Assembly: GCF_013306565.1 (NCBI RefSeq)
Contig: NZ_PZPO01000001.1
Span: 372,001 to 436,000 of the forward strand
Direction: 5' to 3'
DNA length: 64,000 nt
Origin: Hyphomicrobium sulfonivorans
Lineage (GTDB): Bacteria; Pseudomonadota; Alphaproteobacteria; Rhizobiales; Hyphomicrobiaceae
Shown here piece after piece: positions 17,659-27,688 of this stretch. The notes beneath the pieces were generated by a model. That model saw nothing but the letters and a program-made list of their open reading frames with translations, had not been told where the DNA came from and made no database searches. The stretch's first letter is position 1. Every line of letters starts with the position of its first letter. A program made the translations under genes and the position numbers.

Positions 17659-19044
17659 TCAGCTCGACTGCGGATTATGCCGTCGACGACGGATGATCAC
17701 CGCACCAAACGCAAGCCCGAGAACGGCGGCAATAACCGACCCAAGCAGCACGCCAAGCTTGGCCGCTGCCAGCAGGTTCTCGTCGGCGAAGGCAAGCATC
17801 GCAATGAAGATCGACATCGTGAAACCGATGCCTGCCAGAAGGCCGATCAGCACCAAAGAACCCCAGGTTACGCCCGGCGGCAGCTTCGCCCAGCCCATGC
17901 GCACCATCACCCAGGTAGCGCTGACCACACCCAGCGGCTTGCCCAATACCAACGCAATCGCGACGCCAAGCATCACCGCTGCGGCACCGTTGGCATTGAG
18001 ATCGACGCCACCCAGCGTGACGCCAGCATTGGCAAGGGCAAACAACGGCATGATGCCGAACGCGACCCAGGGGTGCAGCGCCATCTGCACGCGCACAACG
18101 GGCGGCAACAGATCACGCCGCGCCAGCCGGATCTGCCGCAAAGGCCGCTGCAAACCATGCGCGTCTTTCACACTATCGGCACCGCCATCGCGCAACTGGC
18201 CTGCAATGCGCGCCATGACCTCGACCGGACTTTCACGCGATGGCGCGGCCAGCACAGGCGTCATCAGCCCCAGCACCACACCCGCCAGCGTCGGGTGCGC
18301 GCCCGTCATCAACAGCCCCGTCCAGATGATCGCGCCGGGCAACACATAGGCGTAAGCCGCGCCGATGCCGATCCGCTGCAATGCCAGCACCATCAAAATG
18401 CCGCCGCCCGCGACCCAGAAGCCGGTGATGTCCAGACCGCCGGAATAAAAGAACGCGATGATGAGCACCGCGATGACGTCATCGATGATGGCGAGCGCCA
18501 GCAGAAAGACGCGCACGTTCGACGGAATGGAGCGGCCCAATAGCGCCAGCACACCGACCGCGAATGCGATGTCCGTCGCGGTTGGCACCGCCCACCCGTG
18601 CGCGCGCAGAGGATCAGCGTTGAAAGCCAGATAGATCAACGCCGGCACAATCACACCGCCCGCTGCCGCAACCACCGGCAGAATTGCCTGATCGAACTTG
18701 CTCAGCGCGCCTTCATGAATCTCGCGCCGGATTTCCATGCCGACCACAAGGAAGAACACGGTCATCAGCCCGTCGTTGATCCAGAAGTGAAGCGAGCGAG
18801 AGAATACGAACTCGCCCAGCCCGAACGACAGCGGCATATGCCAAAGGTGGTGGTAGCTTTCGGCGAACTGCGAGTTCGCCCAGATCAGCGCGACCGTGGC
18901 CGCAATCAGCAACACAACGCCGCTAACAGCTTCGATATGGAGAAAGCGTTCGAGACGATCGAATGCCCGCTGAGCCAATAACTGTGCGCGCGGAATTTCA
19001 CGGATTGCGGATGGCTGGCGGTCAGAATGGGACTGTTGCTGCAT
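17659..19044 (-). CDS. nhaA: Na+/H+ antiporter NhaA
   Basis: NhaA exchanges protons for sodium across the inner membrane and protects against salt and alkaline stress. The protein shows about eleven or twelve membrane helices and the characteristic ion-site motif [15 protein letters not shown] with the paired Asp residues (Asp163-Asp164 in E. coli). [22 protein letters not shown] and [17 protein letters not shown] are further family signatures. ATG 19042-19044 (MQQQSHSD) gives 461 residues, longer than E. coli NhaA because of a hydrophilic N-terminal extension and a longer loop near residue 310. It diverges from the TonB-dependent receptor. Confidence 0.95.
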   Translation of the reverse strand: MQQQSHSDRQPSAIREIPRAQLLAQRAFDRLERFLHIEAVSGVVLLIAATVALIWANSQFAESYHHLWHMPLSFGLGEFVFSRSLHFWINDGLMTVFFLVVGMEIRREIHEGALSKFDQAILPVVAAAGGVIVPALIYLAFNADPLRAHGWAVPTATDIAFAVGVLALLGRSIPSNVRVFLLALAIIDDVIAVLIIAFFYSGGLDITGFWVAGGGILMVLALQRIGIGAAYAYVLPGAIIWTGLLMTGAHPTLAGVVLGLMTPVLAAPSRESPVEVMARIAGQLRDGGADSVKDAHGLQRPLRQIRLARRDLLPPVVRVQMALHPWVAFGIMPLFALANAGVTLGGVDLNANGAAAVMLGVAIALVLGKPLGVVSATWVMVRMGWAKLPPGVTWGSLVLIGLLAGIGFTMSIFIAMLAFADENLLAAAKLGVLLGSVIAAVLGLAFGAVIIRRRRHNPQSS

Positions 19045-19348
19045 CGGGTGCGCGTGCTCCGCGTGGCGGCCCGACCATCGCATTCCTGCCCACCGCACTG
19101 TGCAGCGTGACACCCTAGGCGCCGTTATACACAGCGACGCCAGCATGACAACTCAGCGCGACGCGCAGCGATTGATGAGTGCGTGCAAGCACGGCCGCGC
19201 TGCACCTCGCTACGCCGATTGTCCTGCATGCCCCCGCACCTCCTGCGCCCCAGCCTGACCGTTGCCGCAACGATACAGCGTGACGAAGAACAGTTGCGAT
19301 GACAGCAGCACGGATTGCGCGACAGCGACGGTCGATGTTAACCGACCC

Positions 19349-19374
19349 AATCTGGATGTTATAACATCCAGATT
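19349..19374. promoter_or_regulatory. perfect 26-bp palindrome, Zur-like operator candidate
   Basis: The half-site AATCTGGATGTTA is followed by its exact reverse complement, so all 26 bases are palindromic. The core ATGTTATAACAT resembles the zinc-uptake regulator (Zur) box, TGTTATAnnATAACA in many proteobacteria. It is centred about 70 bases upstream of the receptor start codon and about 320 from nhaA, a position suited to repression of the receptor promoter. The regulator is not encoded in the window. Confidence 0.65.
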
Positions 19375-19430
19375 GTGGGGCGTTGGCGCCGGTCGAGGCG
19401 CGTAAGCGGTTGCGTAAAGTGGAGTTGTGT

Positions 19431-21698
19431 ATGTTTGCTCGCGTATCTCTGGGCACGATTGCGTGCGTGCTGGCCACATCGGTGGTGTTGCCGCAATGGG
19501 CGGCCGCGCAAGAATCCGGCGGAAACGCCGCCAGCAGCGAGCCGACAACGGAGCTCGATGCACTCGTCGTCGACGGCGCAAAAAAGAAAAAGCCCAAGGC
19601 GAAGCCAAAACCCAAGCAGGCGAAATCCGGCAGCGTCGGTGCTGCTCCGCCGCCACCTGCTGCAACGGTGTTGCAGGCAACCGACAGCGTCAATTTGGAT
19701 GCCGCGGCAACGGAAAACAGCGGCAGTTATATTCCAACCGTCAGCACCATCGGCGGCAAGCTGGCTCTGCCGGTCAAGGAAACGCCGCGTTCCATTTCAG
19801 TGCTGACGCGCAAACGGCTGGACGATGAAAATGTGACGACCGTGGAAGAGGCCGCCACGCGTGCTCCGGGCGTTTATGTACGCAATCAGGGCGACCTGAA
19901 CGACGGACCGTTCTTCTATGCACGCGGCTTTCTCATGTCCGTGTCCGAAAACGGCGTGCCGCTCGATACGACTTACTACGGATCCGGGTTCGACACCGCG
20001 ATCTACGATCGCGTCGAGATCATTCGCGGCCCCGATGGCCTGACGCAGGGTCAAGGGCAGCTCGGCGGTTCGATAAATCTGGTCCGCAAAGCGCCACTGG
20101 CTCAGCGTCAGGTCAAAACTGAGATTTCGGCGGGGCAGTGGGACGCGTTTCGCGGCCTGATCGACGTATCGACGCCCTTGCTTGCGTCCGGGGCCGTGCG
20201 CGGGCGCTTCGTCGTGCAGGCCGAAACCCGCGACTCCTTCGTCGACTACGCAGGCACCGAAAAGCTGCTGGGCTTCGGCAGTCTGGCGTTCGACCTTACC
20301 GACCAGACGACACTAACCGTGAGCGTGCTGTCACAGCAGAGCACGGTGAACCCATACTTCGGCGCCATGCATATCCGCGGCACCAACAGCTACACGCCGC
20401 GCAAAATGTTCCTCGGCGCAGGCTGGAGCGAGTTCAACTATCGGCGCAACGAACTGATAGCCGAGCTTGCGCATCGCTTCAACGAAGACTGGTCGTTGAA
20501 CGTCAATTTATCGCATCGCGACTATGACGACCACAAGCGCTTCGCGTTCCACAACCCGCACCCAAACTTTCATCAGACCGGCACGTCGGCGCTGCTGAAC
20601 CGCGCCACATGGTTTGAAGGCGAACATTGGACCGGCGACATGCACGTGAAAGGCCGCCTGAACTTTCTTGGCCGCAAACACGAGATCGTTGCCGGCGCGA
20701 ACTTCGAGGATTTCGGCCACGAACGGTGGATACGCAATGCGCCATCGGTCGGACTTTGGCCTGCGGGCAATCCGGATGTGCCCTATGTGGAGCTGAGCAA
20801 GGCTGCATCGACAATATCTGACGTTACGCAGCAAGGGCTTTACGCACAGGGGCGCTTTGAGATCATGTCGTGGCTGCACCTCCACGCGGGCGCCCGACTG
20901 AGCAATTACAAATCGCAATCCCGCGCCAGCGCCACCGGCGTCACCACTGTGCTCTATGACGAAGACAACGTGTTCACGCCCTATGGCGGCGTGGTTGTCG
21001 ACGTTACGCGCGACTGGGCCGTCTATGCGAGCTACGCGGATATTTTCCGACCGCAATCGATCACAACCACGGACGCATCCGACGCTACGCTACCGCCGAT
21101 CGTCGGTGAGCAATACGAAGTTGGCGTGAAGGGCTCGCTGTTCGATGGGCGCCTGCTGCCAAGCCTCGCGCTGTTCCGCGCCAGCGATACCGGTCGCGCG
21201 CTCCGTGATCCGCTGAACTCTGGCTATTACATTGCTGCGGGCGAGGTGTTGTCGGAAGGCGTCGACATGGAACTGGCTGCTCGGCCGTTGCCGGGTTGGG
21301 AATTCACCGGCGGTTACACTTACACCGACACAACCTTCGTCGCCGGCCAACCGGCGGAAGTGGGCACCCGCTTCAATTCGTTCTTCCCCAAACACACGTT
21401 CAAGTTCTGGTCCAACTACACGTTCGCCGATGGCATGCTTGCCGGCACCTCGTTGGGGTTGGGTGTTCGTGCGTACAGCGAAAGCTCAACGTCGTTCGCA
21501 AGCCCTTACCCGGCAACCGTCTCGCAACCCGCTTATGCGGTTGTCGATGGCCGGCTCGGCTTCAAGCTGGATGAGCGCAGTGAATTGTCGATCAACGTGA
21601 CGAACATTTTCGACACTGTTTATCTGCCCTATCCGGATGTGCGCGGCTTTTACGGCGAGCCCCGGCGCGCGGTGGCGAAGATCACAACGAACTGGTGA
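19431..21698 (+). CDS. TonB-dependent siderophore-type outer membrane receptor
   Basis: The 755-residue protein is a TonB-dependent receptor that would import a metal chelate across the outer membrane. It has a signal peptide ending LPQWAAA|QE, a TonB-box-like ELDALVVDG, then an unusual Lys/Pro-rich tract (KKKKPKAKPKPKQAK). The plug domain follows with KETPRSISVLTRKRLDD and VEIIRGPDGLTQGQGQLGGSINLVRK, the pattern of siderophore receptors. A C-terminal 22-strand barrel ends in an aromatic residue (ITTNW). ATG 19431 has GGAG seven bases upstream. The Zur-like palindrome before it raises the possibility of a zinc chelate rather than an iron siderophore. No synthesis or ABC uptake genes adjoin. 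Confidence 0.92.
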   Translation: MFARVSLGTIACVLATSVVLPQWAAAQESGGNAASSEPTTELDALVVDGAKKKKPKAKPKPKQAKSGSVGAAPPPPAATVLQATDSVNLDAAATENSGSYIPTVSTIGGKLALPVKETPRSISVLTRKRLDDENVTTVEEAATRAPGVYVRNQGDLNDGPFFYARGFLMSVSENGVPLDTTYYGSGFDTAIYDRVEIIRGPDGLTQGQGQLGGSINLVRKAPLAQRQVKTEISAGQWDAFRGLIDVSTPLLASGAVRGRFVVQAETRDSFVDYAGTEKLLGFGSLAFDLTDQTTLTVSVLSQQSTVNPYFGAMHIRGTNSYTPRKMFLGAGWSEFNYRRNELIAELAHRFNEDWSLNVNLSHRDYDDHKRFAFHNPHPNFHQTGTSALLNRATWFEGEHWTGDMHVKGRLNFLGRKHEIVAGANFEDFGHERWIRNAPSVGLWPAGNPDVPYVELSKAASTISDVTQQGLYAQGRFEIMSWLHLHAGARLSNYKSQSRASATGVTTVLYDEDNVFTPYGGVVVDVTRDWAVYASYADIFRPQSITTTDASDATLPPIVGEQYEVGVKGSLFDGRLLPSLALFRASDTGRALRDPLNSGYYIAAGEVLSEGVDMELAARPLPGWEFTGGYTYTDTTFVAGQPAEVGTRFNSFFPKHTFKFWSNYTFADGMLAGTSLGLGVRAYSESSTSFASPYPATVSQPAYAVVDGRLGFKLDERSELSINVTNIFDTVYLPYPDVRGFYGEPRRAVAKITTNW

Positions 21699-21709
21699 GG
21701 ATGATGCAT

Positions 21710-21749
21710 GCTGGCTGGAGCAGAATGCGCAGAGCGTGTTCCAGCCAGC
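21710..21749 (+). terminator. hairpin after the TonB-dependent receptor
   Basis: GCTGGCTGG pairs perfectly with CCAGCCAGC around a 22-base loop, starting 12 bases after the stop codon. There is no T-tract, so it may protect the 3' end or need Rho. Confidence 0.5.
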
Positions 21750-21826
21750 GCCCGCCTGAACCGACACCCGTTGCGAACCGAACCACAGCGCGCAGAGATG
21801 GTATGGCGGCTGCGCGCCAAAAAGAG

Positions 21827-21913
21827 TGGTGCGGGCGGCCGGACTCGAACCGGCACGTCCATGAAGGACAAGAGATTTTAAGTCTCTGGCGTCTACCGTT
21901 CCGCCACGCCCGC
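21827..21913 (-). tRNA. tRNA-Leu (anticodon TAA)
   Basis: On the minus strand the acceptor stem GCGGGCG / CGCCCGC closes a class II cloverleaf. The anticodon arm AGAGA-CTTAAAA-TCTCT carries TAA, which reads UUA leucine codons (and probably UUG). A long variable arm (TGTCCTTCATGGACG) and a T arm GCCGG-TTCGAGT-CCGGC follow. Discriminator A and an encoded CCA end at 21827, followed by CTCTTTTT, which can serve as terminator. Confidence 0.97.
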
Positions 21914-21978
21914 AATCGGCTGTTTATGGGCCGAGTAAGCCTTGCACGCAATCGGTCATCGGCATGTTTTTGCCACAG

Positions 21979-22728
21979 CTAACGCGAACCGCTGTCCGAC
22001 ACACCGCCATTGGCCTTAGGCCGCACCTGCCCGTGCCGGATCGCAGCCAGCAGCAGGATGAACAGCGCCAACCCGTTAAACACGTGCCACAGGAAATGCG
22101 TGCCCAGCGTGCGACCGGCGACGATCGAGCGCGAACACGTTTCCCAATCCACGGTGCGGAACAGCATCGAGATGAAAAACACACCGGCGGCCGCGAACAG
22201 ATATGGCGCCGCGCCTTGGCGGCGAAACGCGGCAAACGCGCCGATCACGATCATGGCAACCAGCGCGGGTGCATAGGTCATCGTGCCGTTGAGGCAGTGG
22301 CGCGCATTGCCTGTAACGGCAAACAATCCGGCACGGCACTGAATGCTGCCCGCGAACTGGAGGCTCAACCAGAACAGCCCCAATCCCAGCAGAACAAAAA
22401 TCCAATGCAGCGCCAGATAGCGTCGCAACGCATACGCCACATAGGCAAACATGAAGATGCCGATCGGGATTGTATCAGCGCGCGCCGCCCACAGCGTTGC
22501 ATAGGTATGGAACAGGAAACTGCCGACGCCGATGATAAACGTGAGCGCAATCAGCAGCCATTCCGCTATGCCGCCACGTTCACCCACCGGCCGGCGCAAC
22601 AGCAGCACCGCAGCGATGACCGCCGCAATCGTGAAAGCGCCATTGGAAATCGCGTTGAGCGGTTCAGCCCAGAAACCGGCATCGCCGCCGCGCTCGCAAT
22701 AGCGGAAGATTTTCTGCTGCCAGTCCAT
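21979..22728 (-). CDS. ceramidase family membrane hydrolase (alkaline ceramidase-like)
   Basis: The protein has about seven membrane helices and motifs of the alkaline ceramidase / CREST superfamily. These are YCERGGDAGFWAEPLNAISN at the N-terminus, GVGSFLFHTYATLWA followed by an ADTIPI Asp, and GTHFLWHVFN near the C-terminus, supplying the Ser, Asp and three His zinc ligands expected for the metal site. In eukaryotes the family hydrolyses ceramide; bacterial members' substrates are mostly untested. ATG 22728 (MDWQQKIF) matches the usual start next to the YCE motif; ATGs at 22746 and 22764 are alternatives. It lies 57 bases downstream of the SIMPL gene on the same strand. Confidence 0.85.
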   Translation of the reverse strand: MDWQQKIFRYCERGGDAGFWAEPLNAISNGAFTIAAVIAAVLLLRRPVGERGGIAEWLLIALTFIIGVGSFLFHTYATLWAARADTIPIGIFMFAYVAYALRRYLALHWIFVLLGLGLFWLSLQFAGSIQCRAGLFAVTGNARHCLNGTMTYAPALVAMIVIGAFAAFRRQGAAPYLFAAAGVFFISMLFRTVDWETCSRSIVAGRTLGTHFLWHVFNGLALFILLLAAIRHGQVRPKANGGVSDSGSR

Positions 22729-22784
22729 CGCGCACCCGTGGGCCATGGCTCCATCGGCTGACACCTGAAGACGGAGCGCTTGTT

Positions 22785-23414
22785 TTAGAGAAGCCTGAAC
22801 TGCAGGTTTACCGTTGCCCCGACAGGTATGCTACTGGGCGAGAACGTTCCAAGCTTTTCGTCGCTGTCGGCTGCAGCCGCTGTCGACTGGCCATGCTCTG
22901 ACTGCCGCGGCGAGGCATCAAAGTCGCCCTCGCTGATGTTGACCACCTCGCCCAATCGGGCGCCAAGAGCCTCGCAATAGAAGTTTGCTTTTTCTTGGGC
23001 GACCAGCACGGCACGTCTGCGCGCCTCGATGCGCGCGGCCTGCAGGTTAGATGTGAGAAACTCGATCGCTGTAAGGCGGTTGGCGCCGGACGACACAACG
23101 CCCGTCAGCACGCTCTCGACCGCCTCAAGGTCGATGACCACGCACGAGAAATTGACGGTGGCCACGTACCCGCCCTCCATCGCGTAGGGCGGAGGCCGGA
23201 TACCACTCTGATGCAGCGCGATGCGGGACGATCGGATTTCGCCATTGCCCGACGCGATCAAAAATGCGCGGACGTTCTGCGCGGCGGTGCGCACACGTGA
23301 AAATGCATCCGCCAGTGCGGGCGCCGTGCGCGAAACCGCAAGCCTTATCAAGGCAAGGTCCGGCTCAACCCGAACAATCGCAGTGCCCTGGATGGAGAGA
23401 AGGCCCGTATGCAT
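22785..23414 (-). CDS. SIMPL domain (DUF541) protein
   Basis: The protein is almost entirely one SIMPL/DUF541 domain: it begins LLSIQGTAIVRVEPDLALIRLAVS and includes the region ARIEARRRAVLVAQEKANFYCEALGARLGEVVNISEG, typical of the family. Members are usually periplasmic or surface proteins of stress response (for example E. coli YggE against oxidative stress). This one has no visible signal peptide: the SIMPL domain starts within the first dozen residues. ATG 23414 has GAGG nine bases upstream and is preferred to GTG 23420. It follows aspS by 43 bases on the same strand. Confidence 0.8.
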   Translation of the reverse strand: MHTGLLSIQGTAIVRVEPDLALIRLAVSRTAPALADAFSRVRTAAQNVRAFLIASGNGEIRSSRIALHQSGIRPPPYAMEGGYVATVNFSCVVIDLEAVESVLTGVVSSGANRLTAIEFLTSNLQAARIEARRRAVLVAQEKANFYCEALGARLGEVVNISEGDFDASPRQSEHGQSTAAAADSDEKLGTFSPSSIPVGATVNLQFRLL

Positions 23415-23457
23415 TACCACCGGGCCTCACACTCAGAGCCTCGCGCGCGCTCTACCT

Positions 23458-25272
23458 TTAGCTTTGTTGCTTCTCCGGCGCAACCACACGGATATGCAGT
23501 TCGCGAAGCTGCTTCGGCGCGACGTCCGACGGCGCACCCATCAGCAGATCGTTGGCCTGCTGGTTCATCGGGAACAGCGAGATCTCGCGCAGATTCTTGG
23601 CGCCGACGAGCAGCATCACGATGCGGTCGATGCCCGCTGCCATGCCGCCGTGGGGCGGCGCGCCATACTGGAACGCGCGATAAAGACCTCCGAAGCGCGC
23701 CTCGACATCGGCCTGCGTCAGGCCGGTGATCTCGAACGCCTTCACCATCGTGTCAGGGCGATGATTACGGATCGAGCCGGACGCAATCTCAAAGCCGTTG
23801 CAGACGATGTCGTACTGATACGCCTTGATGTTCAGGCGCTCATCATCGCTGGCAGCGCCTTCAAGCGCCTCAAGCCCGCCCTGCGGCATCGAGAACGGAT
23901 TGTGCGAGAAGTCGATTTTCTTGTCGTCGTCGTTCCACTCATAGAATGGGAAGTCGACAATCCAGGCGAGCGCGAACTTGCTCTCGTCGATCAGCTTCAG
24001 CTCTTCGCCGATGCGCGTGCGTGCATCGCCCGCGAAGCGATGGAACCGCGCCGGGTTGCCCGCTGTGAAGAATACAGCATCGCCTTCCTTCAGGCCCATC
24101 TGCTCGCGGATTGCGTCCGCGCGTTCCGGACCGAGGTTCTTGCCGACCGGGCCGGCCGCCTCACCCTCGCGGAAGAAGATGTAGGCGAGGCCCGGCTGGC
24201 CTTCGCCCTGCGCCCACGAGTTCATGCGGTCGCAGAATGCGCGCGATCCGCCGCCCGGTGCGGGAATGGCCCACACGCGCACCTTCGGATCCTTGTCGAT
24301 CATGCCGGCGAAAATCTTGAAGCCGGAGCCACGGAAGAGCTCCGTCACATCCTGCATCTCGATCGGGTTACGCAGGTCGGGCTTGTCGCTGCCGTACTTG
24401 GCGATGGCTTCGCTGTAAGGGATGCGCGGCCAGCCGTTGGTGACGGACTTCTCGCTGCCGGTGATGGCCGCGAATTCCTCGAACACGCCGGTGATGACGG
24501 GTTCCATCTTGTTGAACACGTCGTCCTGCGTGACGAAGCTCATCTCGACGTCGAGCTGATAGAACTCGCCCGGCAGGCGATCAGCGCGCGGATCTTCATC
24601 GCGGAAGCACGGCGCGATCTGGAAGTAGCGGTCGAAGCCCGACACCATCAGCAGCTGCTTGTACTGCTGCGGTGCCTGCGGCAGCGCGTAGAACTTGCCG
24701 GCATGGATGCGCGAAGGCACCAGGAAGTCGCGCGCGCCTTCCGGCGAAGAAGCAGTCAGGATCGGCGTCGAGAACTCGAAGAAGCCACCTTCCGTCATGC
24801 GCTTGCGAATGGATGCGATGATCGCCATGCGCTGCATGATGTTCCGGTGCAGCGTCTCGCGGCGGAGATCAAGGAAGCGATATTGAAGGCGCAGGTCTTC
24901 CGGATAGTCCGGCTCGCCGAACACTGGCACCGGCAGTTCCTTTGCCTGCGACAGCACTTCGATCTCGGTGGCAAACAGCTCGATCTCGCCCGTTGGCAGA
25001 TCGGCGTTCGTCGTGCCATCCGGGCGCTTGCGCACAGTGCCGTCGATGCGGATCACCCATTCGGAACGCACAGCCTCGGCATTCTTGAACGCGGGGCTAT
25101 CAGGATCGGCCACAACCTGCGTGATGCCATAATGGTCGCGCAGATCGATAAACAGCACACCGCCGTGATCGCGCACGCGGTGCACCCAGCCCGAAAGGCG
25201 CACGTTGTTGCCAATGTCGGCGGCGCGCAAGGCCCCGCAGGTGTGCGAGCGATAGCGGTGCAGTTCAGCCAT
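23458..25272 (-). CDS. aspS: aspartyl-tRNA synthetase
   Basis: This 604-residue class II enzyme attaches aspartate to tRNA-Asp. It shows the N-terminal OB-fold anticodon domain ([22 protein letters not shown]), motif 2 ([19 protein letters not shown]), the bacterial-type GAD insertion in the middle, and motif 3 near the C-terminus ([13 protein letters not shown]). In alphaproteobacteria this enzyme is frequently non-discriminating and also charges tRNA-Asn; the sequence alone does not tell. ATG 25270-25272 ([10 protein letters not shown]) starts the protein; the long open frame before it is non-coding. The SIMPL gene follows on the same strand. Confidence 0.97.
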   Translation of the reverse strand: MAELHRYRSHTCGALRAADIGNNVRLSGWVHRVRDHGGVLFIDLRDHYGITQVVADPDSPAFKNAEAVRSEWVIRIDGTVRKRPDGTTNADLPTGEIELFATEIEVLSQAKELPVPVFGEPDYPEDLRLQYRFLDLRRETLHRNIMQRMAIIASIRKRMTEGGFFEFSTPILTASSPEGARDFLVPSRIHAGKFYALPQAPQQYKQLLMVSGFDRYFQIAPCFRDEDPRADRLPGEFYQLDVEMSFVTQDDVFNKMEPVITGVFEEFAAITGSEKSVTNGWPRIPYSEAIAKYGSDKPDLRNPIEMQDVTELFRGSGFKIFAGMIDKDPKVRVWAIPAPGGGSRAFCDRMNSWAQGEGQPGLAYIFFREGEAAGPVGKNLGPERADAIREQMGLKEGDAVFFTAGNPARFHRFAGDARTRIGEELKLIDESKFALAWIVDFPFYEWNDDDKKIDFSHNPFSMPQGGLEALEGAASDDERLNIKAYQYDIVCNGFEIASGSIRNHRPDTMVKAFEITGLTQADVEARFGGLYRAFQYGAPPHGGMAAGIDRIVMLLVGAKNLREISLFPMNQQANDLLMGAPSDVAPKQLRELHIRVVAPEKQQS

Positions 25273-25582
25273 TTTCGGTCCCGTCGTCGTCCAGCGCCCA
25301 GACTGTCGGAGTTGCGCCCGATTGCCGGCAAGTGGCGGACAATCGTGCATCTCCAGCACCCCGACTGCGGGGCTTCGCAAAGCGCTTGCTGCTTCGATTT
25401 TGCCGGGAAAAGCGCATGCCCCCCCTGGGTTGTCAACTGGCAACGGGGCGCGTTACCGGCTGCGCCGGTGAACTCCGTAGATAATTGCCGATGGGGGCGC
25501 TGTTTCAGCGGCCATCGCCCCCAACGGTATGCGCGCTATGGGTCGTAAGGCGCTGGCGCGCGCATACCGGCCGCCGCGCCGT
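25273..25582. other. aspS upstream region with terminator-like hairpin
   Basis: These 310 bases hold no gene. At 25488-25527 GGGGGCG pairs with CGCCCCC, flanked by CCG / CGG, just after the hydrolase stop codon; it probably ends that minus-strand transcript. A smaller perfect hairpin ACCGGC-TGC-GCCGGT lies at 25455-25469. The remainder should carry the aspS promoter and leader. Confidence 0.55.
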
Positions 25583-26698
25583 TCACGCAGCGCGGCTGTT
25601 CATTAACACTGGCGTGCCCTCCAGCGCCGCCCCCGTCAGCCCGTCCAGCAACATCACCCTGGGCTCGCGCACACCGGCAAACGCCGCCAGATCCAGCCGC
25701 GCGTAATTCAGGCTGCGATAGTCGCGCAGGAACATCAGCCGGCGGTCGAGGTCGGCCAGACTGGTCCAGCATGAAAACTCGGTCGCGTAAGCCTGACCGC
25801 TGCGGTCATCCAGCCCCGGCACTTCCATTTGCGCGCCGCCGCTTTCGGGATAATCGATGGTGATGCCGCGCGGGCGGTCGAAATTGTTCATGATGTGCCC
25901 CAGCGTCGTCACCGCATGATCCGGCGACGCTGCCTTCTCGGCGAACTGGGCATAATAAACCGCGCGCACGAAACGACCCACCGACGTGTTGGAGGCCGGC
26001 AGCCCTTCCGTCGCGATGCCGCTGTCGGGTTGCATCACCTTCAAACCGCCGAACGACGACACCGAACGGTCGACGTTGCTGAGGTAGGTATAGTTGTCGA
26101 GATTGGTCAGGTGCCAACTGAATTCCGGCCCGTTGGTCATTACGCCAACCGGATTGTCATAGAGGTGCATTTCACCGTTGTGGAACTCGATCACCAGCGA
26201 AGCTCCGGTGGCATCGTGCACCACATAGTGGAACGGCGCGACGGCACCACCGAGGATTGGCAGCGCCTCCAGCATCACCGGCTGGCTTTGCAGCGCCGCC
26301 TTCACCTCAGCAACGGTTGCGAACTGACCCAGCGCCCAGCTGCCCAGATCGATCGCGGAAAGCACGCCCTTACTGGCCGGTGCTGGCGGCTGCTTGCCGC
26401 TGGCATTCGGATACGACAGCAGGCTGAAGGTTAGCCCCTTGTCGTTCAGACCTTCCAGAGGCTTCAGTTCCGAGGCCGTGGGGCGGGCACCCGGAGCAGG
26501 CAACACCACCGGCATCGTGATGGCGAAAAATGCGTGCTTGGCGGTGTAGGTCAGCGGCGTCTCGCCTTTGATCTGAGACGTGTTTTCAAAGCCGACTGGA
26601 AAGAACACCACCCGATACGGCAGGTTCATCGTGAGCTCGAGCGTGCGTCCGAAATAAACCCGGCCGGCTGTATCGCGATAGATCAGCGACGTGCACAT
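25583..26698 (-). CDS. linear amide C-N hydrolase, choloylglycine hydrolase / penicillin V acylase family
   Basis: The protein is an N-terminal nucleophile hydrolase. It begins MCTSLIYRDTAGRVYFGRTLEL: removal of Met exposes Cys as nucleophile, and the Arg and surrounding residues match the choloylglycine hydrolase family. Other conserved parts include the Asn in VMTNGPEFSWHLTNLDNY. Relatives cleave amide bonds in bile salts, penicillin V or acyl-homoserine lactones; in Gram-negatives the last is common, so quorum quenching is a possible role. ATG 26698 is chosen over the open-frame start five codons upstream because Cys must be residue 2. At 371 residues it is close to family length. No export signal is visible. 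Confidence 0.87.
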   Translation of the reverse strand: MCTSLIYRDTAGRVYFGRTLELTMNLPYRVVFFPVGFENTSQIKGETPLTYTAKHAFFAITMPVVLPAPGARPTASELKPLEGLNDKGLTFSLLSYPNASGKQPPAPASKGVLSAIDLGSWALGQFATVAEVKAALQSQPVMLEALPILGGAVAPFHYVVHDATGASLVIEFHNGEMHLYDNPVGVMTNGPEFSWHLTNLDNYTYLSNVDRSVSSFGGLKVMQPDSGIATEGLPASNTSVGRFVRAVYYAQFAEKAASPDHAVTTLGHIMNNFDRPRGITIDYPESGGAQMEVPGLDDRSGQAYATEFSCWTSLADLDRRLMFLRDYRSLNYARLDLAAFAGVREPRVMLLDGLTGAALEGTPVLMNSRAA

Positions 26699-26993
26699 CG
26701 TCTTCCCCTTCAAAGCAGATGGCTGGAGCCGCTCTCAGCTTCGCAAGGAAAACGGCTCAGCGTTTCGCGGCACGCGCAAAGGCGCGCGACGGCGTTGCAC
26801 TAGTCGTCCCACTGGGGCGTTAATTTATGGTGGCGATGCAGGAGAACGGCGCCGAGCATCAAGGCTCGGCTGCCATGGCCTCAACTGCAATTGTCACGCA
26901 CGCCGTGACGCGGCGCAGGCCTGTTGGCAAATACTTGCATTGCTCAGCGCAGCGATTGCCGTCGCGCGAGCGTGCGATGCTAACTTGATCGGA

Positions 26994-27356
26994 TCAGTGT
27001 AGCGCCGGGCGCGCGATATCGCTGACTTCTTCGCTCTGTTCCTGGAGCTGCTCGGCAAGCGCTTCGGCCATTTCCATCTCGATGGCATACGGAGCTTCGT
27101 CATCGAAGCGGAGTAGAACCAGACGTTCACCGCTGGCGTGACCGACAGCAAACGTCCGCGGAAGCCGGGTCAGTTCGCCCGCCTGCGGATGGGCCGACGT
27201 CAGAGTTTCCAGCACGGGAACCAAGTTTGCTGCAATCGCCGTTGGCAGGCTGATCGCATATTCCTGACCGTCCGCATCGCGGAAGGAAAACTCAACCCGG
27301 CGTCGATCTTCCGAAACTGCAGTATCCGTGAGCGCCGTCGCTCGAAAAGTTTTCAT
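26994..27356 (-). CDS. conserved-looking small protein, unknown function
   Basis: The 120-residue product has no membrane segment and no motif I recognise. The N-terminal half (RRVEFSFRDADGQEYAISLPTAIAANLVPVL) looks like a beta-rich domain followed by a helix, and the C-terminal 25 residues are a Glu-rich helix (MAEALAEQLQEQSEE). ATG 27354-27356 has GGGGG eight bases upstream and is preferred to the upstream start. The gene stands alone between the Ntn hydrolase and a divergent membrane-protein gene. Confidence 0.6.
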   Translation of the reverse strand: MKTFRATALTDTAVSEDRRRVEFSFRDADGQEYAISLPTAIAANLVPVLETLTSAHPQAGELTRLPRTFAVGHASGERLVLLRFDDEAPYAIEMEMAEALAEQLQEQSEEVSDIARPALH

Positions 27357-27688
27357 CGCCGCCCCCAAGGCTACGGCCGCCATAGTCAAGCGCCTGCCTT
27401 TATCGTGAATTGAACCGTACAGCCGAACAAGGGCTGCAACGGCCTTTCCCGCAGAATTGCATCACCCTGTGCCCAAAATGAATACCGCAACCATCCAGAG
27501 ATGTCGTTTGGGCAAATTGACTGCCCCGGGGCAACCTGTTGCACAAAATACGGAATTTGGCGCCCACAATAGCGGTCAAACCGGCCGTTCAATGCCGGAT
27601 CGAACCGGAATGAATGGCCTTTCGCCGGCCACAGCTTGCGATATTCTCGCCGCTGCCGATTTTTCTTTTCGCCTATTTATTCGAGGAA

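Noticed and set aside
23221-25548. A 775-codon open frame on the + strand opposite aspS
   Set aside because: It mirrors a confident aspS on the other strand, has no ribosome site or family motif, and its residues (many Arg, His, Ala) match antisense of a high-GC gene.
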